A stretch of 11,190 nt of DNA from Trachipleistophora hominis (GCA_000316135.1 JH993904.1:1-11190), one strand, 5' to 3'. Numbered from the stretch's first letter, positions 1 through 8,244 are shown. The notes: generated by a model from the sequence alone, not told the origin. Numbers and translations are program-made.

Positions 1-1580
1 AATAATTTTTTTACCTATTATTTGATACAATTTATCAATTATTTAGTTTTTAGTGAACATTAAACATATTTTTGTGCAAATTGTATTTAAAACAATATTA
101 TATTCCTCGGTTGTCCATAATTAAACAGTTTTGCAAGTTTTGATTTAACCAGTCCTTCTACCGGTATTGTCATAAAAATCTTACCGAAGAGTGTTCATAC
201 TTACGTGCAGATTAGTCGTTATTTCGGTCAACACGTATTTATTGAACGTTTTTCCGTGGAAGTTTAAAATGGTATTAAATTATCATTTTAGAAAAGTGTT
301 CTAGATAGAATAACACGTGTAATGGTAATTAAAAGGACCGTAAAGAATTGAATTTGCATAATGAACCATATTTTTAAGTAATTAGTCTGTTTTAAGCTAT
401 AATCATAAAAATTCACGTAATTAAATTTGTTAGCACAGAGACAATCTCCTCAATTTAATCACTTCAAGTAAAAGATTCTTATTTACAACATGTATCGGCC
501 CAACAAAACTAATACCGTGTCATTCACATCAGCCGTAGGAAATACCTCGTAACGATAGATTGACAGGTCTTCCAGGAAGTTTAACAAATAAGTCATTAAT
601 CTTTCTGATTAATCATAAAAGTGTTAATGATTCCCACACACCGTAGAGCACTAATTCCCAGAAATATCAATTAAATACAAAAAATTTAAAACAACAATAA
701 TATTATATTCTATCAGAGACAGCGTTTATGTTACGTTTCCCTTTATATAAAACATATACTTGCAGTGTGTGCATCCTTTGTATGCGTAGGACACGAAGAA
801 TTGTATACCAACGTATCCATGGTAGAACACCAATATTTACTAATCTATCAGCCATTATATATCAAAAAGATCCGTCACCGCATTACAGTCTATACTCTGA
901 TCAACTACAGAATATGTTACGAGGTAGTTCAAAATAAAACCTAAGTATAACAAAGTTTATCGTGTAGTTCTACGTCATAAAACACGTAATTCTACGTATG
1001 TGGTCATCATAAATAGCTTAATCACTCTAAATACGTAAACATCTTACATTCAACTAATTTTTTATTTTCAAATCTCTGTTATGATTTATTATTCAACTTT
1101 GCATCTAATCAGCCGATAATTCTCATTATTTACAGCTCTAAATAATTATTAATTAAATATGTTTCTTCAAAAAAAATAAATTTTCTAAATCACGTATTGA
1201 CCAGAATTACAATTATCAGCACATGTTTTACACAGAGAAGATCAAAAGCACACACAACATCAATTAATTAAGAATGCATAAATTACATCGTAATTAACTC
1301 TAACGATTGATTGCATTGCTATTTTTACGATTGTCTCTAAGAATGCCTTTATATTCGTATCTCTTACCCCGTGTTATAATTAAAAATTTTCTTAACATCT
1401 ACAAAGACTGGCATTTAATTTGCATTTGATCCTTTGATCAACGAATATTCGCACGGTAGCATTTTATGTTTGCGATGTAAACTTTGATAATTTGAGGATT
1501 TTAAACCATTTCACAATTGATGACTGCACTGAGACTTTCTTACAGTTTGCAACTGCATCGTATGCAAGAGTCTATCACGA
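1..1580. other. AT-rich intergenic region, no supported gene
   Basis: No frame gives a convincing protein. The longest ATG ORF (728-937, 69 codons) has a small Cys/Arg-rich patch but no clear domain, and its stop overlaps an AATAAA; it is treated as doubtful. A short imperfect direct repeat is visible at 961-975 and 983-997 (12 of 15 bases match, sharing TTCTACGT). Nothing else is recognisable. Confidence 0.6.
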
Positions 1581-1586
1581 CATGTC

Positions 1587-1605
1587 ATACGGTCTATGAC
1601 CGTAT
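1587..1605. repeat. Perfect 8-bp hairpin
   Basis: ATACGGTC and GACCGTAT are exact reverse complements separated by TAT. It is the first of three inverted repeats packed into about 110 bases beyond the 3' end of the PSP1 gene. Function unknown; it could be an RNA or DNA hairpin. Confidence 0.6.
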
Positions 1606-1645
1606 TGTACGTATGAGCATTTTCACGTAATCACAGTTTATGAGC

Positions 1646-1685
1646 GCACCGTTAAAATCAGAAAGGCTGTCCATTTTTAACGTGC
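1646..1685. repeat. 11-bp inverted repeat with one bulge
   Basis: GCACCGTTAAAA at 1646-1657 pairs with TTTTAACGTGC at 1675-1685 if one C is bulged out, leaving a 17-nt loop. It abuts the palindrome CCCGGCCGGG at 1685-1694, so the segment could fold into a compound structure on either strand. Confidence 0.55.
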
Positions 1686-1760
1686 CCGGCCGGGTGCTCA
1701 AACGATTAAACAGGGATGGCTACAAAGATAAAACGACTAACGCGCGGCGCCGTAACCAAC
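1681..1760. other. GC-rich patch with palindrome, 3' of PSP1 gene
   Basis: This short stretch is clearly richer in G and C than the flanking intergenic DNA and carries CCCGGCCGGG (1685-1694) and a CGCGCGGCGCC run near 1741-1751. No reading frame in it extends into a recognisable protein. No tRNA B-box or other RNA gene signature is visible. It may be 3' flanking or untranslated sequence of the minus-strand PSP1 gene, or an unrecognised structured RNA. Confidence 0.4.
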
Positions 1761-1850
1761 ACGCATGCAAGAAGAATCGCTAACCAACCATCATTTATCC
1801 ATAATTAACAATCTGGTCATCTCTACACGATTAAAAACGGCTGCCCGTCC

Positions 1851-2507
1851 TCATTCCAGCAATTCTCTCAAATGGTGATTACGGCTCTTTCCAATGGCAC
1901 ACATCCATATCCTGATCTTGTACTCCTTGTAAAGGTTCTTCACCAGCTCTCTAAAATCTATTTTGTACTCTGAGCTGAAGAAAAACGTTAGCTTGTTCAT
2001 ATCCCACTGGTACTCACACTTATCAATCACCATGTTCAGCATCTCGGCCTTGACCCTTGTCCTGCAATCTGCAAGTGCGATCCTCTCCTTCCTCGTTTTG
2101 AGGTCGATGATCTTGAGATCGTTCTCACCTGCCCGTCTGAAAATCTTCTTGGGATGCAGCTCTTTGTTGCTCAGGTTCTTGTCAATCCTATAGATCAGTG
2201 ACACGTACTTCTTCTTCTTGACCTTTGCTACCACCACCCCGCAGTCCATTCCCCTATCAGCCTCCAGAATAACGGACTCGCCAATCGAGTACGGGTCATC
2301 CGAATATCCTATATTCATTCTGCCAGAATTAAATTCTATGAGATAGATGACCTCGTTCAAAGACTCAATCAGTTCTGCTGTGGTGGACGGCTCCTTTTTT
2401 GGCGAGAAGGGTGCTGTGCCAACAATGCGGTACTCCTTTTCCAGCCATGATGCACTTGTGAATTGCCAGGGATCATTTACATGGATAAAGAAAAACGAGG
2501 ATTTCAT
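1851..2507 (-). CDS. PSP1-family protein (PSP1 C-terminal conserved region)
   Basis: A 218-residue protein. Residues about 54-95 match the first conserved part of PSP1/YaaT-like proteins: a YLIEFNSGR strand followed by IGESVILEADRGMDCGVVV. Residues about 117-206 match the PSP1 C-terminal region: basic KKIFRRAGENDL, a charged helix, EYQWDMNKLTFFFSSEYKIDFREL, then the closing RIWMCAIG. Known: bacterial members (YaaT/RicT) act in RNA processing and regulatory complexes, and the yeast PSP1 gene was found as a suppressor of DNA polymerase mutations. The role here is uncertain, probably nucleic-acid associated or regulatory, cytosolic. There is no signal peptide or membrane segment. The start is the first ATG after an in-frame TAG at 2532-2534, so no longer form is possible. 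The gene is intact, intron-less and notably GC-richer than its surroundings. The first 50 residues are not recognisable, and the protein looks short and compact. Confidence 0.9.
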   Translation of the reverse strand: MKSSFFFIHVNDPWQFTSASWLEKEYRIVGTAPFSPKKEPSTTAELIESLNEVIYLIEFNSGRMNIGYSDDPYSIGESVILEADRGMDCGVVVAKVKKKKYVSLIYRIDKNLSNKELHPKKIFRRAGENDLKIIDLKTRKERIALADCRTRVKAEMLNMVIDKCEYQWDMNKLTFFFSSEYKIDFRELVKNLYKEYKIRIWMCAIGKSRNHHLRELLE

Positions 2508-2535
2508 TGCTGTTCTTCTAACTGAAGGGCACTAA
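2508..2535 (-). promoter_or_regulatory. C-rich motif upstream of the PSP1 start
   Basis: On the minus strand the leader contains GCCC (2530-2527) about 20 nt before the ATG, preceded by an A/T run. Microsporidian genes are reported to carry CCC- or GGG-like blocks just upstream of the start, and this fits, though a three-base match alone is weak. Confidence 0.35.
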
Positions 2536-3091
2536 TTTTTCTTTTTATTGCCATCAAAATAAAAACTGTTTTAGAAGTGAAAGAAACTGCACGTTTTGAC
2601 CGTGCGGTGATCTATATTAGACTTATTTGTGCGTGTACAATGAATGTGTGCATGTATTGTGCTGTTACGGGCCATGTTGACAGTTATACGAACGGTAAAT
2701 TTTAAGTAAAATTTACGAAATGAACAAATAAGTGATAAATACGATGTTCATGACAAGCATAGCAGAGTGTATATATGTGTATGCTGTTGTATTTCAGCGG
2801 TACACATCGTGTACCGCTTGTAAACAGCCTTTTTTACTATAAAAATACTCTTTTTATTCCGTTTGTCATCCAATTTTTTTAATTTACAATTTTCGGGCTT
2901 AATTGCGGAATGCACTGTCATATGTCAAATCAAAATTTAATCTAAAACGATACGTGCAGAGAATTAGATACCACGTTCTAAAAAATTTTACGTTTGTTAC
3001 TATTGAATTACAGAAAGATCCTTTTTTTAATTTCCTTTTAGGTTTACAATCACTTGACTAGTCAATCGTTTCTCTCTCGTAAACAGGAAAG
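2536..3091. other. AT-rich intergenic region upstream of PSP1 gene
   Basis: No gene is seen. It contains a small hairpin (GCACG/CGTGC around 2590-2606) and the strong hairpin at 2796-2818 described separately. It should include the PSP1 promoter. Confidence 0.6.
2796..2818. repeat. Perfect 10-bp hairpin followed by T-run
   Basis: AGCGGTACAC (2796-2805) and GTGTACCGCT (2809-2818) are exact reverse complements around a 3-nt loop (ATC). Ten bases later a T6 run begins on the plus strand. It lies about 290 bases upstream of the PSP1 start. It resembles a terminator or a protein-binding palindrome, but no plus-strand transcript ending here is identified. Confidence 0.65.
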
Positions 3092-3421
3092 ATGACGTGC
3101 GCATTCGTAAAAAATCTTAAACTTGATCGGAATAAACCACGAATTACGGATGTTCTGCTTCATGTGTACTTTACAGTCTTGGCTTCTATCACCAATCCTT
3201 TGTCGATTACGAGTACTTTATTGTGTTATATGTTAAAATATTCATATTATATCATATGCAAGGTGAATGCTCGTTTTCTTGTTGTTATTTGCGATTGGCA
3301 TTACGCTGTGATGATGATTTTATGGAACTTAACAATTCACTCTAAAAAACAGAAATTAATTATGAACGGGTCCGTGCCATGGTCAGTCATAGCGGACAGT
3401 AAGAACGTATTATTTGGTTAA
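3092..3421 (+). CDS. Doubtful small hypothetical protein
   Basis: A 109-codon ATG ORF, unrecognised. The translation has two hydrophobic stretches (about residues 20-55 and 59-80) that could be membrane segments, and a basic patch (HSKKQK) near residue 83. An AATAAA (3437-3442) lies 16 bases after the stop, inside an 18-nt AT palindrome. The last 20 codons (from 3362) coincide with a degenerate copy of the dispersed repeat found at 4351 and 7333, so the ORF end may be repeat-derived. Amino-acid composition is not compelling and there is no C-rich motif right before the ATG. It could be a chance ORF, a young gene or a relic of a larger element. Confidence 0.25.
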   Translation: MTCAFVKNLKLDRNKPRITDVLLHVYFTVLASITNPLSITSTLLCYMLKYSYYIICKVNARFLVVICDWHYAVMMILWNLTIHSKKQKLIMNGSVPWSVIADSKNVLFG

Positions 3422-3425
3422 ATTA
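3362..3425 (+). repeat. Dispersed repeat, copy C (degenerate)
   Basis: It begins ATGAAC like copies at 4351 and 7333 and shares ATGGTCAGTC and AGCGGAC with the 4351 copy (17 of 21 bases over 3377-3397), then TTTGGTT. A gap of about four bases relative to the better copies shifts its frame. Confidence 0.45.
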
Positions 3426-3435
3426 ATGAAATGAC

Positions 3436-3453
3436 AAATAAAATATTTTATTT
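3436..3453. repeat. AT palindrome with AATAAA after ORF 3092-3421
   Basis: AAATAAAATATTTTATTT is an exact 18-nt palindrome and includes AATAAA on the plus strand and the same signal on the minus strand. It could serve as a polyadenylation signal, but AT palindromes arise often in DNA of this composition. Confidence 0.35.
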
Positions 3454-4272
3454 TATAAATAATAGAGACTAAACATAATTATTGATGCTTTTACTACTTA
3501 ACGGTTGCATGTATACTCTTTACCATCATATACACCATTTGTCGTATGCTTTTCCATATTTGTAACACTTGTTCATCAATGAACTGTTTTACCATTTTTA
3601 GATTTTGTAATAGATTGTAGTTAAATATTCTTTCATTCTCAATTCGTTTTTCTATTTACCGTGTTTTATAGCAATGCTGTAATTACAATGTAATGAATAC
3701 ATTCAGCACGTTCAAGTGTCATTTTTTTATTAAAATCTCCACAAAGTGCAATTCGCAATTTTATATTCTAATGGAGATGTATTTAAAGACCAAATGAACA
3801 TTTTTGCTACTTTAAACTGTAATACGACACTTATCATCAATAATAACAGAAATGTAATGAGCAAGCTGAATAGTTGATTTCGGGAAACATACTGTGTGGT
3901 TCTCTAGTTTCCTCCAAAAAGGAAAATACATTAATTGTAGTTACCATGGCACCTCATACAGACAGAAAGAAGATGTTGAGATCACATAGCAACGATTGAT
4001 ACTCCCTCGATAGCCTATCTGCTTTACATTCAACTCAAGGTATTTATCCTCGGTTTTTCACCTGCTCAACCGCGGTTTCAATCACTGTCAAGTCTTGGGA
4101 CTTCTCTTATTCATATTTCCATATTAAATTCATTTCAGTTCACTATCTAAGCGATAGGTCTGGACTACCTGGCCTTTACAATACCTTTTTTAAATGGTAT
4201 AAAGAGAAGAATATTCTATTTTTAAAGTTATTATTAATAAAAAGTGAGTTATTCTTTTTTATGTGGTTCTTT

Positions 4273-4286
4273 CTTAGCCGGCTAAG
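4273..4286. repeat. 14-nt perfect palindrome followed by T7
   Basis: CTTAGCCGGCTAAG is its own reverse complement and is followed directly by seven T. The form is terminator-like but lacks a loop, and no gene ends nearby; it could equally be a dimeric protein-binding site. It sits 65 bases upstream of repeat copy A. Confidence 0.45.
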
Positions 4287-4350
4287 TTTTTTTAGATAGT
4301 TTCAAGCACTGTTTTAGTCATCTTTACCATCGATATGTAACAATATTTCT

Positions 4351-4447
4351 ATGAACCAAAGGCCGGTGGTTATGGTCAGTCTCAGCGGACCAGAAGAGTG
4401 AATTTGGTTGGATAATATGCTGTAAAGTAATAATTAAATTGGCTTTT
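4351..4447 (+). repeat. Dispersed repeat, copy A
   Basis: Aligned with 7333-7428, 44 of the first 50 bases are identical and all six differences are transitions; over the whole 97 positions about three quarters match. The conserved core includes CAGCGGACCAGAAGAGTG. The copy is clearly homologous to copy B, in the same orientation about 3 kb away. In the frame GAA CCA AAG GCC several differences are silent, suggesting coding ancestry, but stops follow quickly and no family is recognised. Confidence 0.8.
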
Positions 4448-4791
4448 AGACAAAAAATGTGAAAATATCTAATTTTTAATATTTTATTCATTTCTTGCCA
4501 CTGTTTTGGAATATAAACAACAATAAAACGACAAAACAACGATATATTAAATAAAATATAAACACTTTATATTTAAATTTGTTTTGTGCTTCTCAAACAA
4601 GAATAACATAGCTTATAACACCAAAGTTATGATAGTTACTTCTTAATTTATGATCATTATCAGCTTAAAAACAGTCAACCTATTTAACATCGTGGTAATG
4701 TATGGTATGCACCACAACAAGAGTATTTCTAAAAAGAAATTATTATACTTCCTGTAAAGATAATGGTGATGAGAACAAAAAAAGGATATAA

Positions 4792-4870
4792 ATATCATCC
4801 AAGTGGTCGGTGCTCAGCACATCAGAAGAGTTTTCTTGAGTTTGTGGGAATCGTGCAAATTAATTGAAAG
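4792..4870 (+). repeat. Dispersed repeat, copy D (degenerate)
   Basis: It contains TGGTCGGTGCTCAGCA (4804-4819), which matches copy E at 7665-7680 in 14 of 16 bases, and ATCAGAAGAGTTTTCTTGA, which parallels the CAGAAGAGTG segment of copies A and B. Confidence 0.4.
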
Positions 4871-5952
4871 AATTTCACCACAAAAAATCAATATTATCCA
4901 AATAATAAGTAAAAGGTATGGAATAGGTTTTATCAGAAACAAATTGATTAACGCACTACTTATTTGTAGAAATTATATTTTTAATCTTTTTTTAATTTTA
5001 TTTTTTCGAAATCACGTATTCTTTATAGAGACTTTTTACTTTACTTGTAATTATTGTTTTCTTAATCATTACTTTCACATGACTACGTGGTATTTGTTTC
5101 GCATGCGGACTAAATAAATATTTATATGACACAAAACACCACCATTACCATTATAGCTAGAAAGCATAATTCTATTCATTTTCAACCATAATATTTACCA
5201 TATAGATAATAAAAGACTAAAATTGATATGATGTACGATTAAAAGTTAAATTAAATGAGATATTGAATATATTTATAGAATATTACAAGTATCAACTAAT
5301 CGAACTATTATCAAATGGGGAATCAAGTAATATTAATTCAAACTATTTTATTATTAGTAGTTCAAAAAGAAAAGCTCATTATAATCAAATGAATTAAATT
5401 TATTTATTTAATAATAAAATGTTCTATTATCTAAACCTATTGCATATATTTACAAATAAGTATCTATCATGTTTAAAAGATTATAATTAAAAATCAATTA
5501 CACATTTCATGTGCAATATTGTAAGTATAATATGTTAACTAGCTTTTTATGTTCTGAAAGTATGTATCTGCATCTATTGTTAAAAATGTCATATAACACC
5601 CACTCTATCTTAGTTACAGGTTTAGTTAACATTTCTATTGATTATATATGTGATTAAAGATTTTCCTATTACTTTCTACATTACATCTTTCGATAGTGTA
5701 TTCAATAATTATTTTATCTAGTAAACTCATTCCTTTCATTTGATAATTATGGTAATAAAATGAATAAATTAATATATTTGTGCATTTTGTCTAAATAATA
5801 TATCTCATATATCTTATTATGATAAGTGAGATAGAATGTATCTTTTCATTACTATTCATGTTCAGTTCGACCAGCATTCGTATACGAGGAATATTTTTTA
5901 TGATCAAAATAAAGAACTGTTAATTCATTAAATATATGTATTATGACTCAAT

Positions 5953-6047
5953 ATGAAAGTTAGGTTAATACAAGGCATTAACTGAAGATAATTATTCTGA
6001 TTTTTTCTCTATGTAATGGTTTATAGTGTGCCGCAAAATGAATAATT
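5953..6047 (+). other. Signal-peptide-like coding remnant or 5' exon of the 6048 gene
   Basis: Codons 5985-6023 read K-IIILIFSLCNGL, a basic residue and a hydrophobic core, in the same frame as the 6048-7112 ORF. They are cut off from it by TAG (6024-6026) and TGA (6039-6041). ATG AAA at 5953-5958 could join this stretch if 5959-5987 (29 nt, GT...TTAACTGAAG) were a short intron; a further GT...AG interval at 6013-6084 (72 nt) would keep frame into codon 14 of the ORF. Either the gene is spliced near its 5' end or its signal peptide has been lost by mutation. Confidence 0.4.
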
Positions 6048-7112
6048 ATGTTCACGTGTATTAAAAATAATGAACCAAGTACAGTAAATGAACGCGATAA
6101 AAAGTATTTAAGTATTGAAAATATCGTACCATTGCCCATAATGACGAAAAGAAGTCTTTTAAATGTTTCAACATTTAATAATTCTAATAGTAACAGAACT
6201 CACGATCATGGAGAAACAGGTAGAGAAAAGACTGTGAATTCAGGCCTTCATGGACAAACAAATGATACTGTGATGTTGGAATCGGATAGTGGATCAAGAA
6301 ATGATACGGCATCGGAACATAGAAAGGAAACTAAATATGTTGCAACGACAAATAATACAGCGGAATCAGTTCAATATGAAGAAGAAACGACGTCATCATT
6401 TGAAAAACCATCTTCGTCTTTGAATTATGAAGCGACAGATTGGACTGTATTGTGTTTGAAAATATGTAATAACCAAAGATATTGTAGCGTGCAATCAAAA
6501 CCACATAGCCAACACGGTTATAGCTTATCGGGACTTGAAATTGATTGTAAGAATGAATCACCAAAAAAACATGATTGTAGCGTGGATCTTTTTTTTGAAC
6601 AATCGAAAAATTCGGAAAATGATGGCCGAACGTCTAGAGAACCTCTCTTTTATATTTCATGTGAGAGTTATCAGCATAATAACTCTAACGCCTTTAAATG
6701 TGTTAAAGACCCGCATATACAGGATCCGAAACCTGAAAATACGCTTAATATGAAAATTAACTGTGTTGGTACAGATAATGGAGAACTAGAAAATTGTACG
6801 CTGAGTCATAATCCTGACAAGCCTGGTAAACTGGTCGTTGAAGACATTTTTATAAATGGATATGAAAATGATCCCATATCAATCTATAAAGGAAATATTA
6901 CAGTTGCATTACCTGATTCTGATGGGCCCGTTAATACACCATCTCTCACAAACGTGCCATCTTACACTAGTTCAATGAACAATGGTTTAATGATTACTGC
7001 ATTTGTAGCGCTAGCGCTTCTTATTTTTTCTTGTTGTATTGTAGCATATCGCTGTCTTCGAAAAAAATGGCGATCAGAAAAACAAAAACCTAAAAATAAA
7101 AAAAGACGTTAG
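6048..7112 (+). CDS. Hypothetical single-pass membrane protein, N/S/T-rich ectodomain
   Basis: A 354-residue protein, not recognised. Residues 35-130 are low-complexity, rich in N, S, T and E. Residues 131-255 carry nine cysteines (136, 140, 146, 167, 177, 205, 218, 239, 250), which suggests a disulphide-bonded domain. Ten N-x-S/T sites are present (39, 44, 49, 72, 85, 102, 169, 211, 249, 283). One hydrophobic segment (about 314-334, MITAFVALALLIFSCCIVAY) is followed by a 20-residue tail with 12 K/R. This is the architecture of a type I surface protein, but this ATG gives no signal peptide; a signal-like stretch lies just upstream in frame, interrupted by stops. Base composition (26 G/C of 60 at 6781-6840) is well above the flanks, supporting real coding. 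Alternatives: 5'-spliced gene, or recently broken copy. ATTAAA lies at 7156-7161. Confidence 0.75.
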   Translation: MFTCIKNNEPSTVNERDKKYLSIENIVPLPIMTKRSLLNVSTFNNSNSNRTHDHGETGREKTVNSGLHGQTNDTVMLESDSGSRNDTASEHRKETKYVATTNNTAESVQYEEETTSSFEKPSSSLNYEATDWTVLCLKICNNQRYCSVQSKPHSQHGYSLSGLEIDCKNESPKKHDCSVDLFFEQSKNSENDGRTSREPLFYISCESYQHNNSNAFKCVKDPHIQDPKPENTLNMKINCVGTDNGELENCTLSHNPDKPGKLVVEDIFINGYENDPISIYKGNITVALPDSDGPVNTPSLTNVPSYTSSMNNGLMITAFVALALLIFSCCIVAYRCLRKKWRSEKQKPKNKKRR

Positions 7113-7208
7113 GAACAATTGGATGCGGCTGGAAGTGATGTTTAGTGTGGTTTTCATTAAAGTTATTTGGACTAAAAATTTTAATATTTCTATGGCATTG
7201 TATACGAC

Positions 7209-7232
7209 GTTGTAGTGTTATATCACAACAAC
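7209..7232. repeat. Imperfect 9-bp hairpin after the 6048 gene
   Basis: GTTGTAGTG (7209-7217) pairs with CACAACAAC (7224-7232) at eight of nine positions, one A-A mismatch, with a 6-nt loop. It lies about 97 bases after the stop codon and could be part of the 3' untranslated region. Confidence 0.4.
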
Positions 7233-7332
7233 CTAAACAGAATTTCACTGTTGCGGTTGCAACATATCATCTTTCTGTTGTTATGAGGGTGCTCGCGAAG
7301 GTGTTGCGCGAGGCGGCGCACTAATTTCCATC

Positions 7333-7428
7333 ATGAACCAAAAGCCGGTGGCCATGGTTGGTCCCAGCGGACCAGAAGAGTGTGTTTGATTAGATGTTGC
7401 GGATGTGGTGATAATTAAACCGACTTTT
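7333..7428 (+). repeat. Dispersed repeat, copy B
   Basis: Homologous to copy A at 4351-4447, with 44 of 50 identities in the 5' half. In frame 7291-7414 the copy reads as a Cys/Arg-rich peptide ending SQRTRRVCLIRCCGCGDN before a TAA, whereas copy A in the same frame stops earlier. No protein family is recognised. Confidence 0.8.
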
Positions 7429-7639
7429 TAAAAAAAACTTAGGAAGAAATAAATTTTTTGAAATTGGTGGTGAATTTTTTGTCTTTTTCAAGAAACTTGA
7501 ATTGATTCAGAGTGTCAAGCAACATTTCTATGCTTGCAACAACAGATCAGGTTATACCGCCAAAAACATCACTCCTCTTTTACAGATATCTGATAAACAT
7601 TGCAGTAAACTTGTATTTAGACGAGATATGTCGATGAGA

Positions 7640-7705
7640 TATGATAAAATAGATGGGTAGATCATGGTCGGTATTCAGCAAAACAGGAATGTTTGCTAAG
7701 TATTC
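7640..7705 (+). repeat. Dispersed repeat, copy E (degenerate)
   Basis: TGGTCGGTATTCAGCA (7665-7680) matches copy D in 14 of 16 bases, both differences being transitions. The bases just upstream (ATGAGA...ATAGATGGGTAGATC) also resemble those upstream of copy D. In one frame both read MVG-x-Q-x-x-R-x-V. Confidence 0.35.
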
Positions 7706-7980
7706 GGAGAATAATAAATGAACTTGCAAAAAAGTAAAAAAGTCTGATGATACTATTATAGCATACAATTCGTAATGACTGTTGTTGTAACGACTTGATA
7801 TTACGGATTGGTTAGTGTTTGCACTGAAGATAGATAAGATGGAAAGGCATTAGGTGGTGAAAATAACAACAGACTTTTATAAATTGGAACAGTTTGATAT
7901 CAGGTTGAAAAAACATTATTATGCTCACTCTATTCACCTGTCATGCTGATGTACGAAAAAGAATGATTTATGATGGATAA

Positions 7981-8244
7981 GCTACTTTAATATTTTCTCT
8001 GCCAACTTTCACAAAGGCAGAATTTATAAGACTGTTCATTGACTTATACTTTGGTCTCGACAACTATTTTTAAATGTAGTTTCAGCAAAGAAGGTCTTAT
8101 GGTAATCCTAAAAAGAAGTGTTTCGTAAATCATGATTGTGGTGATATAGATAATCATGGAAGCGGCTGCATATTTATCTCTTGTGGTGAAAATCTGTGCA
8201 AACTTTTCGTATTTGACAGCATGTTCGATTCTATTGTAAACTGA
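7981..8244 (+). pseudogene. Decayed ORF, possible ectodomain remnant
   Basis: One frame is open from 7981 to 8070, hits TAA (8071-8073) and TAG (8077-8079), then is open again for 54 codons to TGA (8242-8244), with no usable start. The second part is cysteine-rich (NHDCGDIDN, CIFISCGENLC). It recalls the HDCSVDLFF and FYISCES segments of the 6048-7112 protein, with a comparable distance to the next membrane segment (about 139 codons against 109). Homology is not established by eye. If real, this would be the broken middle of a paralogue whose 3' part is the gene at 8454. Confidence 0.35.

Larger units (their letters stand above)
3454..5987. other. Long AT-rich region with repeat copies, no supported gene
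   Basis: About 2.5 kb with no intact gene. It contains a palindrome (4273-4286) and repeat copies A (4351) and D (4804). The open stretch 4803-5117 begins only with GTG and is very rich in F, I, N and L, as expected from AT-rich noncoding DNA. From 5150 to about 5950 the sequence is particularly AT-rich and nothing can be identified. Confidence 0.55.
7113..7980. other. Intergenic region with repeat copies B and E
   Basis: No intact gene. It contains a hairpin (7209-7232), a short GC-rich stretch at 7290-7320 with CTCGCG/CGCGAG arms, repeat copy B and degenerate copy E. All frames are interrupted by frequent stops. Confidence 0.55.

Noticed and set aside
1963..2535. Plus-strand ORFs at 1963-2193 and 2347-2535
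   Set aside because: Antisense shadows of the PSP1 gene; no independent protein features.
4351..4447. Repeat unit as a tRNA or rRNA fragment
   Set aside because: No B-box, no cloverleaf pairing and no recognisable rRNA core sequence.
4324..4539. Minus-strand 71-codon ORF covering repeat copy A
   Set aside because: Only the repeat part resembles anything, and in copy B the matching frame is broken soon after; composition is otherwise AT-driven.
4803..5117. Plus-strand 104-codon ORF
   Set aside because: It opens with GTG, its early part is repeat copy D, and the rest is an F/I/L/N-rich translation typical of AT-rich noncoding DNA.
6331..6753. ORFs at 6331-6564 (minus) and 6535-6753 (plus)
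   Set aside because: Overlap the 6048-7112 gene in other frames and lack supporting features.
7580..7768. Minus-strand 62-codon ORF
   Set aside because: Low-information translation over repeat copy E; no motif and no upstream signal.
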